A DNA stretch of 64,000 nt from Anastrepha obliqua (GCF_027943255.1 NC_072893.1:42120001-42184000); one strand, 5' to 3'; shown: positions 12,038 to 23,711, counted from the first letter of the stretch. Made by a program: numbers and translations. The notes: a model not told the origin generated them from the letters alone.

Positions 12038-12703
12038 TTAACTAAAATTGCAACATGAATTTGTCTTTTTGGCTGTCTTATAAAAAGCTTTACTTTGTAT
12101 TGAAAGATTTTCCGACTTGATTACCATATCATCCAATTTTTCACCACGCTCGAGCACCGCTTCGATTGTATTCTTTAGTATAATCTTTGTTTCGTCCAAA
12201 TCATTTTGCATTTTAGTTAACGCATCTGCCTCTTTAGGATCCTGATATTTAGCTAAATAGGCGGGTAGTACGCTAAAATCTATGGTTGTCTCAGCTCCTG
12301 ATTCCCAACGTTCCGGACCGATTTTCGCACTAAATTCGTCTAATATCTTTGTGATGAGTGTATGTGCAACCCGCTGCGGGTACTCATGATCAGCAATCAG
12401 CACCCCAGCTAAATTATCAGCACGCACGTACACATGACACATATAAGCCTCCTGCTTGACTGACTGTCGCATGGCGGGTTGTGTACGCTCGACAATAGTT
12501 TTTGACGCAAAACTAAAAACAAATGATATGTATGTATGTATGTATTAAAAACAAATTGTGTAAATGATCATAACATACGTCATAAATTCTTGAACTGTGC
12601 CGCGTTGAAAGAAAGAAAACGACTGCAAGTCGTAAGCAGATTTCAATAGGCGCGCCTCCGCTGAACCCTTGTAAAAGATACTCAGAGCAAAAAGTTTCAC
12701 CAT
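12038..12703 (-). CDS. Ykt6: YKT6, R-SNARE of the longin family
   Basis: Two exons on the minus strand: 12703-12579 (125 nt) and 12512-12038. The intron starts GTATGT and ends TTTTTAG; joined length is 600 nt, 199 aa plus stop, the usual size of YKT6. The start MVKLFALSIFYKG is the family N-terminus of the longin domain. The splice yields ...QEFMTFASKTIVERTQ, matching the family in phase. The longin region continues through MCHVYVRADNLAGVLIAD and YPQRVAHTLITKIL. The SNARE helix follows, with the zero-layer arginine in VLERGEKLDD. The C-terminus is NSCCNFS: two adjacent cysteines plus a CAAX-like CNFS, which in YKT6 carry palmitoyl and farnesyl groups; there is no membrane helix. YKT6 cycles between cytosol and membranes and acts in Golgi, endosome and autophagosome fusion. 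The 5' end faces NFU1, with about 1.4 kb between the two start codons. Confidence 0.96.
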
Positions 12704-13261
12704 CTTTGGGTGTTATCAGTATTCTTCACCAGCTGATCTTAATTATAACGAACGTATCAAAATTTTAAAAGGCGACCTTCAATGGATTTGGTAACTATAA
12801 CACGAATTATGCTCACTTTTTGTTTATCACAATGCAAGGAAACTCGCCAGATTACCTCAGCCTAAATACTAATTAGTTGTTTATGGTTCAACTGGCCGTT
12901 CCAATAACCTCTTGTAACTTTTGCTGTAATTTCTCAACAATTCAATAAAAAATTTTACACCGCGAGATTACAACTTTCGATATTTTTTTTACTCTATTAA
13001 ATTTTGATGTTTCGTGCCACTCGCAATTTTTTTCTATTATTTTATGTCGTCATCCTTCGTATCAGAATCTAACTACCCTCGGGGTGCTGCCACATTCTTT
13101 AAATGAAGTCTATTCATAAATTCATAAAGTGCTAAGATTTTCTTAAATAACCTATTATAGGAAATTGAAAATACTTTCAATATAAAACATATACACTTAA
13201 AATTGCTCTTTAGCTTGAAAAAAAAAATTATATAAGTGTCTTTGTGTTAAACTTGACCAAA
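12704..13261. other. Presumed YKT6 promoter and intergenic DNA
   Basis: AT-rich; no unambiguous TATA or initiator could be assigned. The divergent arrangement with NFU1 puts both promoters between 12.7 and 14.15 kb. Confidence 0.4.
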
Positions 13262-13600
13262 ATGTTGCCTATCGTCTTTTAAGAACTGTGGTTACAAGTG
13301 GAGCCACGCTGCGGTCGGGCGCAACGCAAGCCATGTGGGATCGCTACCGGAAGCTAAAAAAGGAAGAAAGCCATATTATCAGACAGAAAACAGGAGAGGC
13401 CAAAAGCCGTTGGCGCCGGCGGTCTGCCGGCCGAGCTATTCAAATATGGCGGCGAGGAGCTGGTAACTTGCATGCATCAGCTTCTATGCAAAATATGGTC
13501 GGATGAAAGCATGCCTGCCGTTTGGAATTTAAGTGTGCTCTGGCCCAATTCATAAGAAGGATGATCCTTCAATCTGTGGTATGCGGTACAAGCTGGTGAT
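13262..13600 (+). pseudogene. RTE-type LINE fragment
   Basis: Plus-strand frames, with shifts, read LPAELFKYGGEELVTCMHQL, then LCKIWSDESMPAVWNLSVL, then IHKKDDPSICG. This is the reverse-transcriptase block of RTE-clade LINEs (usual MPxDWNLSVLCPIHKKGDPxxCxNYRGISLL). It is truncated at both ends and inserted in the YKT6-NFU1 divergent promoter region. Confidence 0.8.
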
Positions 13601-14153
13601 ATCAGAGACAGAGAAAGGCCTCCTCTTCGTTGGAAAGATCAGGTGTTTACATTTGAGTTCAAAAGTTGAATTGTGTAAACGGTCTTTCAAAAAATTACTT
13701 TCAACAAATTTGGTGGCCGGCCAATTTAGAGACCAAAGTTAATTCACACAAGAGAGCTCGGTTTAGCAGCAATTTTTTTTTTTTTGTCTTTTTTTTTTGT
13801 ATTGGATTTGGTTGTTTGAGCTTCAAAATCCTTGTATTTTTAATGTTGCCTCGTTTGCCTGACATTCAAACCCTTCAGCCACTCAACTTAGTTTTGTGCA
13901 ACCCTGTGTTTGTTAACATTCTGGCTGTTTGGCAAACGATCTTGTTTACATTGTAAACTTCAACTGTTTTCTTTATTTGCTATTTAGATTAGGTAATACG
14001 CCTTCATTAGAAGAAAATCCGGTAGCTCTACTGTCTTATTATTAACCATTCACAATGAATACGAATAAACAGCCACAGCTGATTCGTGTTCTGTAATTTT
14101 CCTGCGACCGGTACTAAAAACATATTTGTTCCGCACTAAATTCTTTAATAAAT
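13601..14153. other. NFU1 upstream region
   Basis: AT-rich with T-runs; no coding signal. It should contain the NFU1 transcription start. No specific promoter element was identified with confidence. Confidence 0.4.
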
Positions 14154-15114
14154 ATGCTTCGTTTGATTTTACGTACAAGTCATAGTCCACGGAGCATGTT
14201 CCAAAGTGATATGCGATTATTTAATATGTGGGTATAAATTTAAAACGAAGCTTTAATCCATAAGCAATGTTTTAAAATTCAACATTTTAGTTTCAGAGTG
14301 TCGGCGAAAAATATAACTTCTATCCATACCGGTGTGATGCCTGCAAATAACCGTCTCTTAAACAAAAAGTTCACTTCTCCGCTCTATCAATGTCAAAATC
14401 ACCGCAACATGTTTATACAAACACAAGACACACCCAATCCAGACAGTCTCAAATTTCTGCCTGGCATAGACGTACTCGGCAAGGGTAATACCTATGATTT
14501 CCCCAGCGTGTCTGCTGCTTATTGTAGTCCTTTGGGTAAGTTAATGCCCGTACATACCATTTCAAACTAATTAAACCTATTCACTTCAAGCAAAACTACT
14601 TTTTCGTATCGATGGTGTACGTGCCGTTTTCTTCGGTGCTGATTTCATAACAATATCTAAAGAGGAAGAAATAGATTGGTCTGTTGTTAAGCCGGAAGTG
14701 TTTGCTGTTATAATGGATTTTTTCGCCAGCGGTTTACCAATTCTTAACGAAGCGAAACCAAATTCAGATACTCAAATCGAAGACGATGATGACGACGTGG
14801 TTATGATGATTAAGGAGCTTCTCGACAGCCGCATACGACCAACTGTACAAGAGGATGGCGGTGATATTATATACATGGGCTTTGAAGATGGAGTAGTTAA
14901 GCTAAAAATGCAAGGATCTTGCTCTTCCTGTCCAAGCTCAATTGTCACCCTTAAAAATGGCGTACAAAACATGTTGCAATTCTACATACCTGAAGTGGTA
15001 TCGGTGGAGCAAGTTTCTGATAAAGTGGACAAATTGGCAGAAAAGGAATTTGAAAAATTTGAAGCCAAGATCAAATTGAAGGAAGCGTCACCAATAAACG
15101 AAACAAAAGGTTAA
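14154..15114 (+). CDS. NFU1: NFU1, mitochondrial iron-sulfur cluster scaffold
   Basis: Three exons: 14154-14227, 14297-14535, 14591-15114; 837 nt, 278 aa. Exon 1 gives [16 protein letters not shown], an Arg/Ser-rich, acid-free leader expected for mitochondrial import. Exon 2 carries [19 protein letters not shown], the hallmark start of the NFU N-terminal domain, and exon 3 completes it ([20 protein letters not shown] across the junction). The second intron has a GTAAGT donor. An acidic linker (EDDDDDVV) leads to the C-terminal NifU domain ([12 protein letters not shown]) with the cluster-binding CSSC at about residues 215-218 in [12 protein letters not shown]1 passes 4Fe-4S clusters to enzymes such as lipoyl synthase and respiratory subunits. 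Exon 2 has two in-frame acceptors six bases apart (after 14290 and 14296), so two products differing by two residues are possible. The exon 1 donor (GTGGGT) was chosen for phase. Confidence 0.95.
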
Positions 15115-15165
15115 ATTATTAAATTAAAATTATCTGTTATTGTTAAATATGCTTAGAAATATACG

Positions 15166-15171
15166 AATAAA
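15166..15171 (+). promoter_or_regulatory. Probable poly(A) signal of NFU1
   Basis: AATAAA about 50 nt after the NFU1 stop codon, the first on this strand; it implies a short 3' UTR. Confidence 0.65.
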
Positions 15172-16254
15172 TTTATGTAAATAACAATTGGTAGTGTTGA
15201 TTTAACCTCTTGCGCTGGAAATTAATTTCCAAAAACTAGCGATTGTATCGTATAAACCATTTTATCATGAGCTCTTGCTTAGAATAATAAGTATTTAAGC
15301 TTTTAACAAAGTGTGTTTAACATAGTCACAATATTTAAATAAATACGAATAAAATTAATATTTTTAAATTTATATATTACAGTGCGATATCTAAAAAGTC
15401 CTCCGCGTGTTGGGTATTCAGGAATATTAACATTTTTTTAAATTTCTTCTGCAATGTATAATTGTTGTGTGAGTTATGGTGCTCACAGTCACCAACGTAA
15501 ACGCAGGCCCGTCTCAGCTGACGCGATGAAACTATTGAGAGCCATATGTAAATGAATTCTCACGTCCCCTCCGTTGCATAATATCGTAGATTTTTGATTC
15601 TCACACTCACCAACGTATCGTAGTGCTTTTCTGTTGCCCGCAGGATACACAAAATTGAGCAAAACTTATCCCGTAGAAAACAACTGCGTTCTTTTAGTTA
15701 CATATTTACATAATACATCGGTGTGTGTGTGTGTGTTTGTGTTGGGTTGTATCGACACAATGTTGCCATTGATATTTTTGCATACACACTTTTTCACACA
15801 TACGCGTTCCCAAGTACAATTAATATTATTAACGTTAATATATTATTAATAAGCCAAAATCAAACAAATGCAAATAGTTCATTTATCTATAATTAACATT
15901 TTTCAACATTGTTTTTAAGTTATTTTAATAAAAATTAAAATTTTTCTAAGTTTATTTTCTAAGTTATTTCGAAATGTACTGTTCGGCAATACTGTGTGGT
16001 GGGAAGACAATCAGCCGACACGTTTCTACGGGAATTTCCAAAGTCCTAAGATAAAATCTACTATTCTATGGAAGCGAAGGGTGGTAATTTTTTTTACATA
16101 GGGCTCTTATTAGTTTCATCGTAACAGCTGACAGGGGCTTGCGTTTACGTTGATGAGTGTCAACACTATAAGAACCTGCATTCAAACCCTGTAAAGAACT
16201 ATATTTTATTACATTTATTTTCAAATTACAAGGGGAACTCATTATTTATTTCGT
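15172..16254. other. Intergenic AT-rich DNA
   Basis: No gene. The phrase TCAC(A/T)(G/C)TCACCAACGTA occurs at about 15485 and 15601, suggesting a worn short repeat, and there is a short GT run near 15720. Confidence 0.5.
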
Positions 16255-17490
16255 ATTTCGTCAATACTTTGCTTTGACTATCAAACGTACAAAACATTGC
16301 TACTGGTTACCACATTTAATGAATGCGCCTTGGTCTATTGTGAACAAATATAATTGTATCATTTGGGTCACCCGGTTTGCAGACGCCATTTACACATTAG
16401 AGCGAAAATTTCCCGTACAGCCGCCATCCTATTCCATCCCCGTTCGTGAGCTTGTTTTATAACCGGAAAATTAACTAATGCTTTGAAAAACGTAAAACAT
16501 CTACTTTTTTCGTAACAATAAATGAAATACTCAGCAGATAAACAGAGCAGCAAAGTGAAGGGACAAAATAGTAAAAAATTCGTCAAACTTCTTTCGGGCT
16601 TCTCACGCATCTAAGGAAAACATTCATGCTCATTGACTGAGCGGTGGCGGTACTTCTACAACCCGAAATTTATATCCGCTAAATTGATGGCGAACAAGTT
16701 GAACACTTTCACTACATAGGACGATCAAGAATGATAGAATAAAGTATTCTGTATACCGTGTGGACTATTCTGTCGAAGCAATATCTATTTCAATGAAATA
16801 GTGGGGAAGTCACAAAGAGAGTTATCTGCACTTTTAAAATTACTCATAAGTAAGTTTTCGAACGTTTCCTTCCTATTGTTGTTTTCTTATTTTAAGTTTT
16901 TAATATAAGGTTAGCGCTTCCACCCTATACATTTAAAAATTAATTCATAGTAGGTATAGTTGGATTTGTATGTATGTAAACCCCGCTTTGATTCTTTGCA
17001 AATCTTAACCATGCTGTTTTTTTTTTGTACTCTATTAGTTTATTTGGCGGCAGCCTTAACCGAGTGAGCTGGTGCGTGACTACCATTCGAAATGCAGAGT
17101 GAACGTAGGTTCGAATCTCGGTGAAAGGCCAAAATAAAGAAGAAGTTTATTTTCTAATATCGGTCTCGTCTCGGCAGGCAATGGCAAACCTCCGAGTGTA
17201 TTTCTGCCATGAAAGAGCTCTTCATACAAAATATTTGCCGTTCACAGTCGCCTTGAAACTGTAGGTTCCTCCATCTGTGCAACAACATCAAGACTCACGT
17301 CACAAATAGGAGGAGCTCGGTCAAACACCAAAAAAGGGTGTAGCGCCAATTATATAATTATATATATATAATAAGTCATAGTATATATAATGAGCTGATT
17401 TTAGCACACTAAGACCATAAGCATATTTCTTAAATGCGCCGGGAATTTCATGAGATGTATTTGAAATGCTTGGAAGACTCTGGACACCCA
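16255..17490 (+). repeat. Dispersed repeat, copy 1, split by a SINE
   Basis: Aligns by eye in the same orientation with 25795-27670. Shared landmarks are AATGAATGCGCCTTGG, GGTCACCC(G/A)GTTTGCAG, TTTCCCGTACA(G/A)CCGCCAT, GATAAACAGAGCAGCAAAG, CATAGTA...TATAGTTGGAT and CATAAGCATATTTCTTAAA. The alignment is interrupted at 17041-17374 by the SINE. The repeat has no long reading frame and its class is unknown. Confidence 0.75.
17046..17374 (+). repeat. tRNA-derived SINE, copy A
   Basis: The head resembles a tRNA: an A-box-like TAACCGAGTGAGCTGG and, 45 bp on, a B box GGTTCGAATCTC (17108-17119), forming an internal RNA polymerase III promoter. The conserved body contains CGGCAGGCAATGGCAAAC and GAGTGTATTTCTGCCATGAA. 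It ends GGGTGTAGCGCCAATTATA with an AT-repeat tail. The same sequence recurs at 45241-45560 (inverted) and 61108-61366. Confidence 0.9.
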
Positions 17491-17800
17491 GCTTTGGTGA
17501 CCGCAAAATATTGAGATAGCCGAAATTTGAGCTTGATTAAACGACGTTAACCCGTACCGCTCGTCGCTCAAAGTTTGAAAAAATCCGAATTTTAGGTCAA
17601 ACAACCGACATATGCAGCCATAACTCCAGAACGGTAAATAATAAAAACACGCCATTAACTAGGTAGAGAGCCGTCTGCGCGTTCCTGCACCTCAAACTTT
17701 AAACTCATTTATCGCGAAACGACTTTCTTCGGCCTGGTGTTGTCAAAAAAAAAAGAAACTATTCAACCGAATCGTCTGAAATTTTAATATATTGTTCACA
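17491..17800 (-). repeat. T1-related fragment
   Basis: Contains AACTCCAGAACGGTAAATAA and GGCCTGGTGTTGTC followed by an A-run and ACTATTCAACCGAA. The first phrase is matched inverted at 20495-20720; the second is matched directly at T1 (about 4210-4270). No clean ends are visible. Confidence 0.65.
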
Positions 17801-18170
17801 TCAGTGGCTATAACCCGCTGGTTGGTTGTTTGGTTAGAGTGGTAATTCATCAAGAATCCAACTAGCGCTTCCACACCATTTTGTTGCCACATCCTTGTTA
17901 CCAACTTGGGTAACATTTACTTACAGCAAGACTATATCCAGTCTGTGCGGTGTAAGCACCTTATTAGGTTGTTGATGTCTAAGCCAGACAGTTACTCGAG
18001 ACTCTGGAACAGCGGTGATTTCGCCATAACATGGTCGACGATTATGCGAGACAGCCGTGCCTCAATCGCCGACCATTTGTCGAGCACAGGTTTGCCGCGG
18101 TTAGAAGTTTCGTCTACAAGAGGCCATTTGAAGATGGTCCCGTGCCACCTCACTGAATTGCGTGATAGGT

Positions 18171-18292
18171 TTGGAGTCGGTTCTACGTTACCGAAACGAC
18201 CCGTATTTATATCCGGCCAAGGACTGTCACTCCAGCAACATTCACAGTATGTAAGAATGGGGAATGTTTATGCTGCTACAACAACAACATAG
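18171..18292 (+). repeat. Hairpin CAA-tail repeat
   Basis: GGAGTCGGTTCTACGTTACC, a TTTATATCCGG core, GGACTGTCACTCCAGCA, the GGGGAATGTTTATGCTGC arm, then ACAACAACA. The left CATTCCCC arm is mutated here. Confidence 0.85.
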
Positions 18293-19023
18293 GTTTAGAG
18301 ACAACCGCATCCTGATCTAAGATCTTGTGCTTCTTTGTTATCCTCTTGTTTTCTTGCGAACGGTTTCGTTTTTTGGCTTCTGTCTTTCGGGCGGTTTGTA
18401 ATACCAGGTATTCGTCCACCACCTTTGACAGCTTGTCGTGTCAGCCTCATATTTGGGATGAACTTTATCTTCGGTCTTGTTCTTACGAATCCTGCCGAGG
18501 ATAGCGATAGACCTCTGGCAGAGCTTATACCTCGATGGGCCTTTATTTACGCGCTTTTGCCCATGGCTTTAGCGGATGTTGTCGGTTCATTTATAGTTGT
18601 GGGCGTGCTGTGGCCCACAGCTTTACCATCAACTGTTTCCTGGCTAGAGGCCAGGAGGTCATCCTACAAGGAAGACCCCATCCCCAGCTGTCATGGTTGA
18701 AGGATTGGTTGTCCTGTCGCTTAGTATGTGTGTCCGATTGTCTGTCCTGTGCTGTAAATGCGTTCGTCTCCCTTCCCGTCACTTTGTCCGTTGCTTTTCA
18801 CCGATATTCGAGTTTTCTTTTTTGCTTGTATTCATCATCTGGTTCGTACGGTGACTTGCCCCGCCCAGGGAGCTGCGCATGTTACCATGCGCGGTGGCCA
18901 AAGAGAATCATTATTATTTCAATTATTTGGTTTTTTTTTTATTTTTTATTAAAAAACTGAAAAAACCCGATTTTTAGAGTGCCAAGTGCAAAACCGCTCC
19001 ATTTTGTAATTTTTTTTCTATTG
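18293..19023. other. Unassigned GC-richer interval
   Basis: 18300-18900 is less AT-rich than its surroundings and open in two plus frames for 120-140 codons, but neither frame has a domain I recognise and they overlap each other. Minus-strand translation gives ILGRIRKNKTEDKVHPKYEA-like text between stops. It is probably a decayed mobile element; no function is assigned. Confidence 0.4.
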
Positions 19024-20186
19024 TAAAGGGTGGTTAAATTTCAAGGGCCGATGTTGAATATGAACCACACCTAAACGTCAAGTTTTTTTCTGCATTTCAT
19101 ATGACCATTTTTCAATTTTAGACTAACTCAATTTGAACCATAGAAAGAAACAAATTCGAGCAACGCGTTAAAATTATTCAGGCTTATTATGAAAACGGGC
19201 ATTCAAATCAAAATGCATATCGCGCACTTCGTGCGCGTACAATCAGAAAAATTGTGCAAAAGTTTGAGCAAACCGGGTCTGTAGGAGATGTGAAAACACC
19301 AGTGCATGCTTGTACAGCTCGTACTGCAGAAAATATTGCTGCTGTTCGCGATAGTGTCGTTGAAGAGCCGTCCACCTTAACTCGTCGTCGTGCCCAACAA
19401 TTGCACCTCTCACGCTCGTCGTTGATGAACATTATGCTTAAAGACTTGCATTTACACGCTTGCAAGGTGCAATTGACTCACGAACTAAAGCCTCTTGACC
19501 ATTTCAAGCGTCGTCAATGGTCAGAATGGTGGCAGAAAATGGCAACAGTGAATGACCAATTTTCGAAGAAAATCATCTTCAGTGGTGAGGCACACTTTCA
19601 CCACAGTGGATTCGTCAATAAGAAGAATTGCCGCATTTGGGCGAATGATAATCCAAGAGTGATTGCCGAAAAACCAATGCACCCACAAAGACTGACTGTT
19701 TGGTGCGGTTTATGGGCCGGCGGCATCATTTGGCCGTATTTTTTCCAAAATGAGGTCGGTCAGGCAGTTACTGTGAATATTGTTTGCTATAGTGAGATGA
19801 TAACGAACTTTTTATGGCCCGAATTGAAAGATGTGGATGTGGACCATATGTGGTTTCAACAGGACGGTGCCACTTGTCACACAGTTAACGAAACAATGGC
19901 TCTTTTGCGCGAAAAATTTGAGGGCCGAATAATCTCACGTTGCGGCGATGTCAATTGGCCGCCAAGATCATCTGATTTGACACAGTTGGACTTCTTCATC
20001 GAAAATTTGGACCATCGGATGGAGATGTGCCACCGAAGCCGCGGCGGCCATTTGGCCGATATTTTGTACCATACGTAATTGAGCCATACCAATATTATCA
20101 TAATAAAGAGAAATGACAATAGTTTCCTAAAAAAATTGTATTTTATTTAAAATCAACACCGGCCCTTGAAACTTAATCATCCTTTA
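19024..20186 (+). mobile_element. Rosa-type DD41D mariner, 1163 bp, inactivated
   Basis: Imperfect inverted ends (left TAAAGGGTGGTTAAATTTCA, right complement of the AAACTTAATCATCCTTTA end) carry TA at each terminus. The transposase frame is open from the mutated start ATA (19140) to 20078, about 312 codons. It reads RNKFEQRVKIIQAYYENG, then YRALRA, a junction lacking the usual 20 or so residues, then RTIRKIVQKFEQTGSV. The core has IIFSGEAHF, where the family has SDE, so the first catalytic Asp is now Gly. WFQQDGATCHT holds the second Asp; 41 residues later comes the Asp of SSDLTQLDF, the DD41D spacing. Another in-frame deletion removes residues before HRMEMCHRSRGGHLADIL. The element is dead but young enough to keep one long frame. 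Confidence 0.88.
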
Positions 20187-20284
20187 GTACGGGACATAGC
20201 TACAGTCATATTAATTAATATTTTTTTTTTGTTTTTGTGTTTCAGATGAATAGAAGAGCCAAAATGGACAACACCGTCCATATC

Positions 20285-20720
20285 CAATTTTTCGGGAGGG
20301 CCAACTCCTCCAGCACCATTTTTAAAATTATTAAAATTAAAAAAAAAAATTTTGTTTTTTAATTGTTGTATGCAAAAGATTTTAATAAAAAGCCTAAAAA
20401 ATTTTAATATCGTTTTTAATTTTTTTTATAAAAAAAAATTCTTAAAAATACCCTAAATTTTCGAGCTCTAAACCACCGGGACCCCCTATTATGTTTTTAT
20501 TATTTACCGTTCTGGAGTTATGGCTCCATATGTCAGCTGTTTGACCAAAAATTTGGATTTTTTCAAATTTTGAGCGACGAGCGGTACGGATTAACGTCGT
20601 TTAATCGAGCTCAAAATTCGGCTATCTCAAAGGAATCTCTCTGAAAAGGGGAATATTTTGTGCGATCCAAACGAGCTAATTTTGACATCGATTTTTTGCG
20701 GCCACCCTAATATATATAAT
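20285..20720 (+). repeat. T1-related fragment, opposite orientation to 17491-17800
   Basis: TACCCTAAATTTTCGAGCTC then TAAACCACCGGGACCCCC matches the right end of T1. Downstream, TTATTTACCGTTCTGGAGTT and GCGACGAGCGGTACGG mirror 17530-17640. The pair brackets the DD41D mariner. Confidence 0.65.
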
Positions 20721-21160
20721 ATATTATATAAATATTTTGTACGATCTAGAGGTATCGTAGCCATTACCCAAAAAGGGACCCTAGCACTGTACACCATAAG
20801 TTGACCTGAGTGCGAGATGAACACTTCACAGAGCTTCGATTTTCGTAATTGCGCGATTTGTAAACGTTTCTTTTCATAGGAAATGTCAATGAATACTGAA
20901 AAAAATTATGTATTTAGTTTGACAGTAGTCTCGCGTGATCTGTCAAATAAACTATATTGGAAAAAGTACCTCCAATCTGATCACCCTTTAATTATAATTA
21001 AATTAACATAAATTAAATTTACATGAGAACGTATAGCCCTTAATCTGAATTTATTGCCCTGCTCCGAATTGCCCTGAATTGGAAGATTAATCCAGCCTAA
21101 GAAAATTATATGCTAATGTGTCACTTATGTATTTATCTAATTCCCTTTTTAATTTTCTTT

Positions 21161-21375
21161 CAGGAGTAAATATGTCTTTAAAAATTCATTTTCTGCACTC
21201 CCATTTAAATTTTTTCCCGCAAAATCTTGGCGACGAAAGTGACGAGCATGGCGAAAGGTTTCACCAGCAAATGAAAATGATTGAAAGTCGGTATCAAGGA
21301 TTCTGGGATGTCGCTATGATGGGTGACTACTGTTGGTTTCTCATAAGAGAAACCGATCCTTATATATGTAAATAA
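21161..21375 (+). pseudogene. Single exon-like fragment, repeat-associated insect protein
   Basis: Following a good acceptor (TTTCTTTCAG, ending about 21163) the frame reads GVNMSLKIHFLHSHLNFFPQ, then NLGDESDEHGERFHQQMK, then RYQGFWDVAMMGDYCWFL and a stop. From memory, this pattern (SLKIHFLxSHLxFFPxNLG...GERFHQD...RYQGRWN...MMADYCW) recurs in many arthropod uncharacterised proteins and is probably carried by a mobile element. I see no other exons nearby. The function is unknown. Confidence 0.55.
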
Positions 21376-23711
21376 GCGTCAAAACAAGACACATAACTTT
21401 TTCAATTATAAAATAAGATCATAGAGTTAAGACAGAATCATATGTACATATGCTATTATTTGTAGGGTACTTAAGCTTTACTATATGGATATATTTACTT
21501 GAATGCTTGTAACTTTTGTATTAATTCATCGATTTTGTTTAATCAAAGTTTATTTTTTTTTGTAATAAAACAGAGCTTAGAGTGAAAACAAAAAATATAT
21601 GAAAAAATAAAAAGTTTTAAAGATCCTTTCTCTCAAAGTACACATTTTTTTATATATTTACAAAAAAAATTTTAAAAATCCGTTATGATAGTTCGTTATC
21701 TTTGAATCTGCAGGGCCTAACAAAAAGTGTTTTACGCACAATTTATAGCAAATTTTATTACCTTTTAAAAGCTTTAAACGGTTTTGGAATCGCTCAATTC
21801 GTTTCGAGATATATATGATTAAGTGGGCCCAATTTTTTTTTTTTTTTTTTTTTTTTTGAAATAACGGTAATTCGTAAATATCTCAAAAACGTTACCATAA
21901 AATAAAAAATAACTTTGATTTTCGGAATCAGACGGTGATTTTACATAGGAATTTCATAACGGCGTCTCTGGTGCATTTTGGCTCTAAACCAGTGTTATAA
22001 ACTGTACGGCATTCCTCACAAAAAATTGAACTAATTATTCTTGTTTTGTGGAGGTATTCTCTGACATAGGTATGTGTAAGTAAGAAGGCGATTTACTATA
22101 TTAGTTTAATATCCCTCACATCAACGAGGACTTTTAATACCAAAGAATGTAACCAATTTGTTTGAATACCTCTTCCGGCGTATTTAAAGGGGTATCTACT
22201 CCTACTGCCCACAAGCAGACAAACTGCCCGAGAAAATTGCTATTTTTTTGAGCTTGTCTTTAACCACCATGACGACGTCCTGAACTTAATTCTAAACAAA
22301 TTTTTCTCTGCCTTACATTATAGACCCCACACCTCTTCGAGTCAACCACAATTTATTGTTAGGTTCAACTTCTAGCATCCATATACTGTATATGAGCTTG
22401 TCAAGCTCATTTATTTTTTGTTCGAACTTAGTTGTCATCTCGCATTGATTTTTGGACTACTTGAAACTTGCACGAATATTCAATGAGCTTTAGTATAAAA
22501 TTGCCTACTTGAAATTGTCTGCAGAGATTTTGAGTAAAAAGTTTTAAATTTTGAGGAAAATTTTCCGATTTCTTACAAATTTTGTACAAAGTTTGAAACT
22601 TTGCTTCATATTGTTTTTCCTGTAGTAAACAATAATTTAAATTATAAAGTAAATATGTAAATGAATAGTCAAAGCTTGTTAATATATGGTGTACACTTTC
22701 TTTTGGCGTAACTGCATATCAGTCTAGCCATCCTTAAAAAGAAATTTTAGCAGGCAACTGCCCTGTGACAATCCATTTCCCATAATAACCGCACTTTCTC
22801 CCATTTGTATTACTCTTTCCTGTAAAAAGGAACTAATCCAATGAAACTTTTTCATCACACAAAGTTTTTACACGAATTTCTTTAGAATCCTCGGAAAGCG
22901 ACCGAATCATCTCATAAGTAATTCCATAATGACATGTCATATTGAACCATTACCAATAGTTGTCACTATTCCTTATGCTGATTTGTTGAGGACTCAGGAA
23001 AGTCATCTTCGCTTAAGAACAGTAATAATTGTAATAAACCTATCTTCTTTTTTTTTTTAAGCAATGTGAGACTCACCGATGCAAAGAATGCATTTAGCAG
23101 CCCTGCAGAATCCCACACATCTATCTTTCCCCATATTTCAAACATCTTTTAACAGATTTACACCATTTTTGTGTGTGGCCCTTCCGCAACTAAAGCACCA
23201 CAGGCGAAAAAATATCCACCTCCAGTATAGTATGATCCACCACTACCTTTGGAACGACATCTCTCAAGAACCCAATCTTGACTGACAATGTCGGAATTTT
23301 ATTTATACTTTCTTTGTTTTCTCCTTTTGTGAGGCGTTGCACAGACATCCCCTTACTAGCCGAGCTTAACCTTCCATAATCTGCTCCTCGGGAATACTCA
23401 CCCGGAATGTGTCTTATAACCCCAAACGACTCAACAAAGCAAATTTATGAGCTATTAGGCCTGGCCGGTTCATTTTGTGCAATCAGCACCATACAGTTCT
23501 TGATGATACTACGTTTTGATTTCAGCTGCAATGGCCTGTGATGACTTGTAAGGATCCCTCTTGGCAAGAGTCACAATTAAATCATCAGTACTGCAAGTCG
23601 TTTCCTTTTTTTCACCACGTCATTCTATGGGTTTTGGGCTTCAGGGCATTTACAATAGAAGGACCCTTTTTTAATAAAACAATTCTAAAAAATCAAAAAT
23701 GTTTATAGATA
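21376..23711. other. Unassigned AT-rich interval
   Basis: No supported gene. T-runs occur at 21831-21857. The minus strand of 22990-23290 has cysteine/histidine-bearing text resembling a worn gag or LINE ORF1, too weak to call. Confidence 0.5.

Noticed and set aside
17046..17120. A genuine tRNA gene
   Set aside because: The A and B boxes are present, but the cloverleaf cannot be completed and the same head recurs as part of a longer repeat; it is a SINE.
18335..18960. Two overlapping 120-140 codon frames with hydrophobic stretches resembling a membrane protein
   Set aside because: The frames overlap each other, have no recognisable domain, and lie in repeat-rich sequence; no splice or start context favours either.
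22990..23290. Possible zinc-knuckle gag or LINE ORF1 on the minus strand
   Set aside because: Cys/His spacing is approximate and spread over several frames with stops.
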